Assembly: GCA_035048495.1 (NCBI GenBank)
Contig: CM068552.1
Coordinates: forward strand, 13,450,501-13,514,500
Direction of reading: 5' to 3'
Origin: Euptelea pleiosperma
Lineage: Eukaryota; Streptophyta; Magnoliopsida; Ranunculales; Eupteleaceae
Length of the DNA: 64,000 bases
In this document: positions 44,601 to 52,509 of the stretch, one piece after another
How the letters are laid out: each line of letters opens with the position of its first letter
Position numbering within the stretch: position 1 is the stretch's first letter
Notes under the pieces: generated by a model
The model's database searches: none
What the model was told of the DNA's origin: nothing
The model's input: only the letters and a program-made list of their open reading frames with translations
Position numbers and translations under genes: made by a program

Positions 44601-47600
44601 TTTCTTTTTATCTTCTTCTGATCAACTAGTGTGTTTTGCTTTGTGGAGATGGACTGTTTAGAGCAGCGATCAATGTCGATACTGCAATCCTTGTCATTGA
44701 ACTCACGTATTTGCGTGTTGGTGTTGAGGGAGCTCTCCGCATCTTGACGATCCAAGATTCTTCGGCTTCTGCATTAGTCAGACCATGTGTACAACCGGTA
44801 AAAGACAACATGTCTTTCTCATATTGCAGATGAATTCCCCCGTATGATCTCAGCCGATCCACCAGCTTCTTCCCCAAGTTCTCAATTGGAGACGAAAAGT
44901 GGAGAGGGCGATATACAACACAAGATCGCAATCTCTGGCTATCAAGAGGGAGGTCAATAGTTGCTAATCGAGAATCAGATTTTGCAACGTGAATCACCGG
45001 ATAGTTCTTCCACGACTGTGCCATCTCCTCGTAGTAGCCCATACCAGACTAGGAAGTGAAGTGCTTCCAAGCCCTAGGAACAGATTTCAATTCCTTGCGA
45101 AGCTCCTTGACTATCATCACATCTTGCTTTTCATCGTCCATCAGATCATTTCCAGTAGCAGCGAGATTTATTGTCAATTTTGTTAGCCTCATCCTCGTCA
45201 TAATTTTCCTCATCAAAAACAGGTCTGTGTTCCAAAGTTGACAGGGACATTTCAACATAGAAATACTCCATTTTTGGCAGTAGATGGTCGTCCTCAGAAG
45301 TGGCCTGAATCTCTAGCCTTTCGTACTGCTCCTTAATGCCTTCGTGACCAACATCTTCAGCCCTTTCAATCTCCACAACTGCAGGCTTGTTAATCTGCTT
45401 GGGTGGAGAAACACCCTCATGTTCAGGGGCTTTTAGTTTTTCAAGTGGAGCTCCCTTGTCTGGTTCCTCTAGCGTTTCGAGAGGCTTCTCTTGCTTTGAG
45501 ACCTCTTTAGGGGGGTTCTCTGTAGTACACTTGTACTCAAAACCTCGCAATAACTCGTCGGAAAGTGGGTGGTGGTGGCAGCGACGATCCGAGAAGGTTG
45601 CAACGACAGATTGAAACTCTAGCGGAGATCCTTGCCTCTAGTTTGCTCTCAATGCGATTTATCCAATCGTTATTGGCATAATGTTGGCTCTCCAAACGAG
45701 TTATCACATCGTTTAGTTTAGCTAACACAATTGCCAACGAAGTTTAGCTAACGCAATTGCCAACGATCGCGAACCAATCTGAGACATCTTTCAAGAATTT
45801 TGAACTTGCTATGATACCAAATTTGACGCAAGACGAGAGAACCGCCCTACGATTTGAGAAAGGACCTTCGACTTCGCACCGAATTAGCCTGGCTTGCACC
45901 AAGGAAGAGTGTGATTTCGCATCACGACAGAACTCATCTAACCTGACTTTCCTAATTCTAATCAAACTTAAAATAAGAAATTCCTAATACACATCAACTA
46001 CCGCAATCAATAATAAAAGCCTAATTGGAAACAAAATCTAACTTCAATTGGAAAACTCCTAATTAAACTAAAAAAATAAATCCAAGCAAATCTTCATGGG
46101 TTTCACTTGCTTGACCAAACATAGATTTGGTGTAACACGGACCATTTTAGTAGAATGCTCCCGCATCAGATATTTGCTAGGTATTTTATATACCCACACC
46201 ACTACATCCATGCATTATTATAATACAAAATAGATGAGATCAATGACTATTGTGGGTGACAAACCCCCAAACGCCCTACAAAAAAAATTGCCAAATTCAA
46301 CTTGGACTGGGAGGAAAGGAAGATACTTAGCATGAACATAACAAAAGGGATATGTACACCCCCCTTATTCTAGTCTAAAAGGAGTGAGAAATAATCCAAA
46401 ATAATCCCACCAAGGCTCCTTGATAATAAGCCCACAAGTGTTAAAACCATAACCAAAATCAACAGAGAAACAAAATATTATTGCAGTGGAATCTAAAGCG
46501 TCCGGAGAAAGGAAGCGTGACTTTCAAATAGAGAAAGCCTTGCCCCATCAAATTCCAGAAATGAGCTAATAATATGGCTCTAAGGATCCTTTCCAATTTC
46601 TCAATGATTGAGCACAATTTTTATCCAAAGTATCTTGAAAATTCCCATTGAAAAGAATACCTTTGAAACCTCATCCAGAGCAAGAAAAAACAATTAAAGC
46701 ACTTAGGTTTCTAGCACTTTTAGACCAGTACTAAGACTAGAATCGGGAGCCATCAAGTCGTAGTAAATCAAAATGAACAACTTTATTTCTGTCCAAAGAC
46801 ATCAAATGAATTCACCGTCTTATTATTACAGTGCCATTCAGGCAAAAAGAGCAGCAAAATAAACTCGCAAAACAGCAAAAATAATACGATATTCCCAGAT
46901 AAACAAAATCCTAGTGAATTATTGGTAACAACTTCAATGACTAATTCCATATCACTGAAAAGTTGTGAACTATGGATATAGGGAAGACAATCTAACCTTA
47001 ATATGTCAACGATTTTAAAGCTATTGGTACTTATTGGAACCCCCATTCCCAAATACAGAATATAATACAAATTAAAATACAGCACTCCAACAATAACTAT
47101 AATGATTCTACATTTTTTTTGGTAAGAAATAAAAACTTTTAAGAGAAAATGGTAAAAGAACTCCCAGTATGAAATGATGAGGTATGTACACTGACTTTAT
47201 ATATAACAGGTCTAACAATAGACAAATCTAAAATACCACATAACAGGCAGAAAATCATGAAATCTTGATTTTCTAGAAAGATGTTATTCAATTTCCTTAA
47301 TTGTACTATTGTGTGCATACACGTCCATGCATTCTGGGAGGTAGGTGTTGTAACGGAATGGAGCTTGACCTTGCACATTCTTGCATCCCTTGTTCTCCTT
47401 TTCTAGGTAACTGAGATGGGGGCAGGTGGGAGAAATAGAAAGATGGAGGAAGTTCTACAAAAGGACTCTGAGTTTATCATATGTTCTGCTGCTAATAAGA
47501 TTTTTCAAAAACAAATTTAGAAAGAATTATTATCAAAGCATCCATTGAGGAAATGACAATTAATGGAAGTGCATGTACACCAAAATCAAACAACATTTCA

Positions 47601-48650
47601 TTGAAATAACAACAGAAAAAATGAGAAGAATCAAGCACTGTAATAAGAGAAGCCGTAAAATCCAACCATTGCGATGCGATTAAACCCAAGTAAAAGAGAT
47701 CAGAAAATACTACCAGGCCTAAACTCTTGGGTTTAAACCCAAAAGTTGTTTCTCTATAAAATCATAACTCTCTGCAGCTCAGACCAAAATGCAAAGAAAA
47801 ACAGTAGTGTTTCTTACCAAAGACTAGAATTCTAAGCGCAAAAAGCTACTGGTTAAACAAACTCACCGTACAATGAGAAATCTGTTGCACCCATCGGCTC
47901 CAATTACATAAAACAAGAGAAATTAGAAGTATGACCAAACTGGACAACAGGGCTCTAAAGTCAGCAGTATAACAACAAACGCAAGACGAAACACGGGATA
48001 AATCGGAAACCTTTTCTTTCAAGAATAGGAAACCTTTTCTTTCAAGAATAGAAAACCTTTTCTTTCAAGGATCAGAAACTTGACCAACTTAACATGATGG
48101 TTAAACAGCCTATGCTAATTCAAACATGGCAACCTGCTAAAACTTGAATTGGACCACTTGGATAAAAATGAGAAGAACCAAACACAACAACATTGAAAGA
48201 GAGCCTAAAATCTGAACCATATATGCAAAGATCGAACCCAAATGAGTAATAGAGTAAGACTCAACATTCTAAAATCAAGCCCCGTCCAACTTCGAAGCTA
48301 AATTGTAACGGCAGGGTGAGAAATCCACGCTCTAAAGCCACCAATCAAACAAAAGCACCAAAATTTTCCTCAGAATGCCCTAGATCTAAGAAAGAACACT
48401 CCAATACTTCGTCTTTCAGAAATGCAAACCAAAAGTAGTCGCAAACAAGAAAATAAAAGCCAAAATCCAAGTAATCGGAGGTCTCAAGCTCTTGGTAGAA
48501 AACTGAGTGACGTATTACGAAAAGTAAAGAAATAAACTTTACCCGTTCTTGCTGCGGAAATCTGTTCTCCGCCGAGCCAATTGCCGTAGCAGCAGCGCTA
48601 ATCGAAGCCCCGCCGCTTCTACTACTATTTCCTCCTCCATTGCCAGCCAT
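29638..48650 (-). CDS. Proline/serine-rich protein of the plant HRGP family (At5g52430/At4g25620-like), gene with a 17-kb first intron
   Basis: Exons on the minus strand: 48543-48650 (36 codons, starts [20 protein letters not shown]), 30297-31506 and 29638-29852 (stop TAG); phases 0 and 1; 510 residues. Exon 1 ends [18 protein letters not shown] and exon 2 opens [20 protein letters not shown]. In the Arabidopsis family members these two parts are contiguous (AAATAIVSAESR... RRWGGCW..CFGSQK), which is why I join them over 17,036 bp. Other family blocks: [66 protein letters not shown] and the C-terminal [19 protein letters not shown]. No signal peptide is seen, so despite the database name a cell-wall glycoprotein is unlikely; function is unknown. 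The ATG at 48650 matches the family start, although the frame is open to 48806. Confidence 0.88.
31656..32053. mobile_element. MITE with about 45-bp terminal inverted repeats
   Basis: Left terminus GGGTCAGGATCGGGGGACAA (continuing through CAATTTCATACAACATTTTTGACAA) is matched by its complement at the right end, near 32,010-32,053. Both sides are TA repeats (TATATATATA), consistent with a TA-type target. The interior has a smaller inverted pair around GGAGATCATC. No coding capacity. Confidence 0.82.
33117..33378 (+). pseudogene. L1-type LINE fragment (post-RT region)
   Basis: Reads [40 protein letters not shown] and, after a frameshift, [20 protein letters not shown], the plant LINE block IxxxxRDFLW...KxxGGLGFRxL...LLGKWLWRF...LWxxVI. 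It interrupts the RTE fragment and ends at the MITE at 33381. Confidence 0.85.
33381..33516. mobile_element. Small 136-bp MITE
   Basis: Terminal inverted repeats GAGCATCTCCAACCCTACCC (33381-33400) and its near-exact complement ending at 33516, with ACCCTAAA/TTTAGGGT next inward. The GAGCATCTCCAACC end type is typical of Harbinger-like plant MITEs. No clean 3-bp target duplication was confirmed. Confidence 0.78.
36595..38561 (+). mobile_element. Degenerate Ty3-type LTR element
   Basis: Two direct repeats of about 600-650 bp (about 36,595-37,245 and 37,935-38,561) share ATAAATAYCCATGTACTRCA, TTAAGTTGTTGAAATCAGTC, AACACCTTATTTGA and end TGCATCA. Just after the left one is TAGTATCAGAGC (37251-37262), an initiator tRNA-Met primer site, so the element is on the plus strand. 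The remaining interior (about 690 bp) encodes [20 protein letters not shown] at about 37,365-37,425, the segment downstream of the Ty3 protease. A MITE sits inside. The outer ends and target duplication are unclear. Confidence 0.7.
37646..37892. mobile_element. CG-rich Mutator-like MITE with perfect 10-bp TSD
   Basis: GTTCCTATCA is duplicated at 37636-37645 and 37893-37902. The ends are TGGTTCGAAG and TTTGAACCATA. The interior repeats GTTTCG/CGAAAC blocks (for example CCGAAACCGAAAC, ACGAAGTTTCGTCCGAAA) and is CpG-rich in an AT-rich neighbourhood. Confidence 0.82.
39205..42560 (-). mobile_element. RTE-type non-LTR retrotransposon, decayed
   Basis: Minus-strand pieces in order: endonuclease motif [19 protein letters not shown] (about 42,240-42,295); RT palm [15 protein letters not shown] (about 40,125-40,168); [20 protein letters not shown] (about 39,950-40,010); [20 protein letters not shown] (about 39,665-39,725). 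The 3' end carries CCTAAATATTTAGGATAAGG (about 39,220-39,245), the tail typical of plant RTE elements. Stops and frameshifts throughout. The palindromes at 40.7-41.5 kb are inserted in it. The left and right limits are approximate. Confidence 0.8.
40676..41516. repeat. Two interleaved palindromic MITEs (order A, B, A', B')
   Basis: A (about 40676-40943) starts CTTAGAGCAACTCCAACCGG; A' (about 41090-41369) is its inverted copy and ends CCGGTTGGAGTTGCCCTAAG. B (about 40944-41090) starts AGAGCATCTCCAACCAGCTT; B' (about 41368-41516) is its inverted copy and ends AAGCTAGTTGGAGATGCACT. So the half-elements alternate and are not nested. Junctions fall at the centre of each palindrome (TTTTAAG, GACTTAAA, CTAAGTCC). 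Confidence 0.8.
43478..43900 (-). repeat. 3' LTR of the gene-carrying element
   Basis: 423 bp. On the minus strand it begins TGATGTGGGAGCATTCTACT, directly after the purine tract. It keeps an internal block of about 80 bp (around 43,560-43,660) that the other LTR lacks. Confidence 0.8.
44740..45180 (-). pseudogene. O-fucosyltransferase family gene fragment captured in an LTR element
   Basis: Reads [23 protein letters not shown], stop, [13 protein letters not shown], then [60 protein letters not shown] and AEAEES. This is the central part of the plant GDP-fucose O-fucosyltransferase family, with its conserved KSDSRLAN..LP..IQ.LRCR and [19 protein letters not shown] blocks. Family members are Golgi type II membrane proteins. 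A stop replaces the Trp of HFTSWSG, and about four residues are missing before HLxYEKD. Similarity ends at about 44,740. There is no membrane anchor or complete donor site, so it is not functional. Confidence 0.85.
45146..45550 (-). other. Glu/Lys/Pro-rich open frame inside the LTR element
   Basis: A 134-codon open frame with [20 protein letters not shown] and acidic runs ([11 protein letters not shown]), located between the gag-like start and the fucosyltransferase piece on the same strand. I recognise no domain. It could be a further captured host exon or a rewritten gag. It overlaps the fucosyltransferase frame in another frame near 45,146-45,258. Confidence 0.4.
45824..46168 (-). repeat. 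5' LTR of the gene-carrying element
   Basis: 345 bp. On the minus strand it begins TGATGCGGGAGCATTCTACT and ends CTCGTCTTGCGTCA, next to the primer-binding site. Confidence 0.8.
48005..48073. repeat. Three tandem 23-bp units
   Basis: Units at 48005-48027, 48028-48050 and 48051-48073; the first two are identical (GGAAACCTTTTCTTTCAAGA plus ATA), the third differs at a few bases. It lies in intron 1 of the HRGP-family gene, about 470 bp downstream of the exon 1 donor. Confidence 0.9.
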
Positions 48651-49600
48651 GCTACTATAGAGCTTCCTTTCACATTTTCTAACCCTAAATCCGAGAAATG
48701 AGACCCTAATCAGAAGCCCAAAAAGAGAGAGAGACAGAGATCTGGAACTGAGAGCCTTTAGATCAAAAGAAAATGGCAAAGAAACTGGGGTTATAAAGAG
48801 AAGCAAAAGAAGAAACAGATGAATTTGACTAATAAGGAATTCGAGGTGGGTTCAGGGACGCCATTAACGAGATAAAGTGAGCTCGGAGCTCTGAGAGTGT
48901 GAATTTGGGAAATGTTAAAAAGATTAGGCGTTCGATCGGGACGACAAAAAAAGGTAGAGAAGAGGGATGAGCGTAGGATAAGAAGCTGCGCCTCTCTGAA
49001 TCGGAACTTTTACGTTCTTAAGTCCGCGATCTTCGCTTCTGTGTTCCCACGAGTAACAGGTTTCAGATGCACACTGCGCCAGCCCCCCTTCTCAGCTCTT
49101 TTTTTCTTACGAGTGAGTGAAGATGCGACGAACCGCTGGGTTCCAGCCTCGGATATAGGCTCGGAAAAACGCCGAACCTCTACGCATCTGCGTTGGTGTA
49201 CGATGGACGTCGTAGTTACCAAAACACCCCTGCTTTTCCTTTCTTTCTTCCTACCCAAGCATCACCCATCGGGTCCCGTGGTCTGCATTCTGAAACAATC
49301 CCCCTCTACTTCCTCAAAATTACGATATGCCCTTTCATTTGTGTGTCTGAGTCGAGACACTACTAAAACAGCAACTCGTTACAGCGTATCTGCGCGACGA
49401 CTTTTTACGAGTGTTGTCACTCGGTTGTTGACGCGCGACTTTACCCGAGTCAACTCGATTCTAATCCGGGGGAGTGTCGCATGTGCGTCACGTGAGGTAG
49501 CCGGGTTTCTTGCATGTATGTGCAATGCTTTTTGCTAGCGTGGGCCCAGGCTTTCATCTCCCCATGAAGCAGTGATTAGACACTGGTGGAGAGGGGGGAA
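48651..49600 (-). promoter_or_regulatory. 5' UTR and promoter region of the HRGP-family gene
   Basis: Upstream of the ATG at 48650 the minus strand is CT-rich (about 48,690-48,750), as plant leaders often are, then becomes GC- and CpG-richer to about 49,540. A 208-codon plus-strand frame (48912-49538) crosses this CpG-rich stretch but has no recognisable domain, so I treat it as chance. No TATA box was fixed with confidence. Confidence 0.4.
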
Positions 49601-49604
49601 GGGA

Positions 49605-49855
49605 AGAGTAGAACTTTGCTGACGGACGACGTACTTTTGATGACGAACCACAATATAAGCCACGTGGCACACTTTTTATAGACCACTGACCGTATGAAAA
49701 TATTTAGCCCGTTCAGACTGATTATTGGTACGTGGGTCACCTAGGAATGGACCAAGCATTCATACGGTCAGTGATCTCTCAGACGGTGTCACGTGGCTTC
49801 TACTGTAGTTGGTCATCAACTTTGCTGACGGACGTCGGTCAGCAAATTTCTACTG
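49605..49855. mobile_element. Palindromic MITE, copy 7
   Basis: Ends AGTAGAACTTTGCTGACGGA and its complement GTCAGCAAATTTCTACT. Arms contain GCCACGTGGCACAC (left) and GTGTCACGTGGC (right), then CTGACCGTATG / CATACGGTCAG. GAAGGGA occurs on both sides (49598-49604, 49857-49863) as a possible target duplication. The centre is shortened compared with other copies. Confidence 0.7.
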
Positions 49856-49863
49856 TGAAGGGA

Positions 49864-50677
49864 GAGGATTTCCAACGTCCGGGACGGGGGGGCCGAAACG
49901 AGGGGGGACAAGAAAGCAATAAGGCGGCCCTTACTGATGCAAGGGCCCCACCTGTTTGTCCAATGAGGAGATCCCGTGTGGACAACAGCAGCACGCCAGA
50001 TGCAGAGGCTTGGGTAACATATAGGATCTACCAAGTTGTCATACTGAGGAGTTCTCCCTAGGTCCAGACTGTTGGATACCATCCAACGGTCTAGAGACCG
50101 GAGGGAGGATGTTCTCTTCAGGATGATAACATCAATTTCCTACTTTTCTTTTATCGACCACATTGGTAGGCCCTTCAACAAACTTTCAACGCACAGATGC
50201 CCGTCGCGGCCCCACTTTGAATTGATTTCAGGGCTTCCGTCGGGAAACGCCAAGCCACAAAGATGACAAAGGGACTATGTAACCAGGAAATATCTAAGAC
50301 ATGCATAAATTTTGTATGCAGAGGCGTTACCGTTGGAGATTTGCTTTTTCAACAAGGGATGGCCACCTGTACATGTTTGGCGGGCCCATTTACTTTTCAG
50401 AATATTTTCCTATCAAATCATGTTCCCCACCCTGAATACTTGTTCTCTATTCCATGAAAGGATGAGTCCCCCAATAATGAACTGCCATATGGACCTAACA
50501 CCGCAGGATCCACATTCTGAATATTCTCCAACGAAACATTTTTTGCGTTGAACCATTTTACCTTTTGAGGTTGTTGTCCCGTGGACCGTAGATCTCTTGA
50601 ATCCAATGGTCAATAGCCTTTAGCGTATGCCTTTTTGTCCGGTTATCCGTAGGGTAGCATTTTTCAAATAGGAAAAA
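49864..50677. other. Intergenic, small palindromes only
   Basis: AGACTGTTGGATACC/CCAACGGTCT at about 50,066-50,093 can form a hairpin. Two overlapping plus frames near 50,260-50,550 have no recognisable domain and are not called. Confidence 0.4.
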
Positions 50678-51093
50678 GATGTAACAAGGTATGCGTGCAA
50701 CTGTTCATTTGCGGAAGCGGCATTTTTGGTAGTCACCGCTGCCATCTGGGCCCACTGACCGCTTGGATGTTTATCTCACCCCTTTGGGATATACATACCA
50801 AAAATCACCTTGATTATTAATCTTTTTATTTTTTTGTAAGCACCTTGATTATTAATCTATAACCATTAGATTTTAATACTTTTTAGGACCATTTAAGGTG
50901 TTCTTATAGCCGTTGAATACAACCGTCTTTTAAGTGCTAAAACCAACGGCTAAAAATCATTAGTAAACAAGCTGATTTTTTGTGTGAAGGTTGGGCTAAA
51001 CATCCATGTGGTCAGTGGGCCCAGATGGCAGTGGTGACTACCAAAAATGCCGCTTCTGCAAATGAAAAGATCTCAGGTATACCTTGTTACATC
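50678..51093. mobile_element. Palindromic MITE, copy 8, best-preserved arms
   Basis: The ends GATGTAACAAGGTAT (50678-50692) and ATACCTTGTTACATC (51079-51093) are exact complements. Inside, GCGGCATTTTTGGTAGTCAC pairs with GTGACTACCAAAAATGCCGC, and CATCTGGGCCCACTGACCGC pairs with the right arm. Total 416 bp, no coding sequence. Confidence 0.82.
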
Positions 51094-51319
51094 ACGACCA
51101 TTTTCAATTTAAATTGCTGACGTCTGTTCCTTGAAGAGGTCATGTGGCACACTCTTTCGGTGCTACCTACCAGTAATTTTGGGACCGGATATTGGCACCC
51201 GCATTTTCGGTTAGAAGACCTACTTAACAAAAAAAATTAAATTTACAATTCTGTCTTTTTACAATTTTGTCCCTTGTTTTTCACTCACATCACCCACCAG
51301 AACCAAAAAAAATACCGGA

Positions 51320-51500
51320 GGAAGATGAAGAGGAGGAGGAGGCCACCGCCACCGCCACCGCCTCTCTCTCTCTCTCTCTCTCTCTCAGGTCTGGGTTGCT
51401 CAAGTGGGCTGCCAAGAAAGAGAGAGAGAATGTACAGAGAGGGGAGTGAGTGGCAGCGGCCTCATCCTCTTCTTTTCTTTGTGTGTGTGTGTGTGTATTT
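51320..51500. repeat. Microsatellites: CCGCCA, (CT)n, (GT)n
   Basis: GAGGAGGAGG and CCGCCACCGCCA runs near 51,330-51,360, (CT)n at about 51,363-51,387 and (GT)n at about 51,480-51,496. Open frames over these tracts are artefacts. Confidence 0.9.
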
Positions 51501-51505
51501 TTTTG

Positions 51506-51698
51506 GGACAAATCTAGTATGCAACTGTTTGCAAACGTTGTATCCACCATTGAATGCTCCTTGAAAAACGTGTTTTTAATTTATAAATAATTATGTTTTG
51601 AAAATTTTGAAATAACACATTTTTCAAGGGACATCCAACAGTACTGACAATGTTTGCATACTTTTAAGTTTGCAAACAGTTGCATACTAGATTTGTCC
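51506..51698. mobile_element. 193-bp MITE with about 31-bp terminal inverted repeats
   Basis: The first 31 bases (starting GGACAAATCTAGTATGCAAC) are repeated as an exact complement at the right end (51668-51698). The interior is AT-rich with TTGAAAAACGTG / CACATTTTTCAAG forming a second inverted pair. Superfamily not determined. Confidence 0.85.
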
Positions 51699-52007
51699 AT
51701 TTTTTGTGTGGGTGTGAAGAGTTAGGAGCCAATTTTAGGTGGGTTTACTAAGCAAAATCATGGGTGCCAATATCCCGCTTGGTTCATTTCAACTGGGTGC
51801 AAATGCGATGAGTTGCATTGCGGTCACTAACAATAGTTTTTGGGCTGCACATGCTTGCATCCCTTTTCTTAAAGAGTTTGCAAGGGCTTGGCAACCACTT
51901 ACACACCAGCTCATTTGCACACCCCCAACCAATTACTTGCAATCTCAACCGTGGCAAGTGAGTGCATTGCATCCGATTTGCATTGAACCTTATGTGGCGG
52001 TTGTGGC

Positions 52008-52384
52008 TAGGGTTGTCAATTTTACCTGTTTAACTAGAATTGAAAACACCGGTTCCGGTTCCACATTTTTGGGAATCGATTAAAAAGTAATTGGAACCAG
52101 AACCGAACTGACAATAACGGTTCCAGTTCTAGGTAGCCTAATATGGAACCGAAACCAATAAGAACCAGAACCGAACTGATAAGAACCAGTACCGATAAAT
52201 AAATATAGTGTAAATATTATTATATTCTCAAGATTTTGCCCAATATACCCGGAATCAGAATCGGAACCAACATAAATACATAATCGGTTTCAGTTCCGGA
52301 TCCATCACTTTGAGAACCAAAACCGATTGTTCCAGTTCTGGTCACTTTAGGAACCGAACCGGAACCGACCCGTTAACACCCCTA
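52008..52384. mobile_element. hAT MITE with perfect 8-bp TSD
   Basis: GTTGTGGC is duplicated at 52000-52007 and 52385-52392. The ends are TAGGGTTGTCAA and TTAACACCCCTA, the hAT end type. The interior is built from repeated GGAACC/GGTTCC and AACCGA words. A related copy is at 55108-55447. Confidence 0.88.
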
Positions 52385-52509
52385 GTTGTGGCTCGCCCGT
52401 AATGCCTCCACCCATTTCCAAGTACTTTGATCACCCAAAACATATCCTTCAATTCAACCCCTCCTTCCTCCCTAATCTACTAATTTCATTGAAACAACCA
52501 ACTCCTGTA

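Larger units (their letters stand above)
43478..46168 (-). mobile_element. Small LTR retroelement carrying host-gene sequence
   Basis: Direct repeats 43478-43900 and 45824-46168 share long blocks: GACGAGAGAACCGCCCTAC, CAATCAATAATAAAAGCC, AGTAGAATGCTCCC and the end CATCA. The right copy starts TGACGC; the left has AGACGC. On the minus strand the PBS GGTATCATAGC lies just inside the right LTR (45808-45819), close to initiator tRNA-Met, and the purine tract AGGAGGGTT precedes the left LTR (43901-43909). GATAA (43473-43477) and GATAT (46169-46173) are a probable, now imperfect, target duplication. The 1.9 kb interior has no RT or integrase. It has a short gag-like start (45537-45737), a Glu/Lys-rich frame and an O-fucosyltransferase fragment. 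The right LTR has an internal deletion of about 80 bp. Confidence 0.82.
31507..48542 (-). other. 17,036-bp intron 1 of the HRGP-family gene, filled with transposons
   Basis: Donor CGG|GTAAAG (minus strand, GT at 48542-48541); acceptor CTATGTAG ending at 31507. It contains, in plus order: a TIR MITE, RTE and L1 fragments, a small MITE, a degenerate Ty3 element with a nested MITE, a decayed RTE, two interleaved palindromes and an LTR element carrying host-gene sequence. The stretches 33,730-36,290, 38,562-39,205, 42,560-43,477 and 46,174-48,000 hold nothing I can name. Confidence 0.82.

Noticed and set aside
48912..49538. 208-codon open frame diverging from the HRGP-family gene
   Set aside because: No recognisable domain; it is rich in Arg, Ser and Thr as expected from chance translation of a CpG-rich promoter region, and no intron or leader signals support it.
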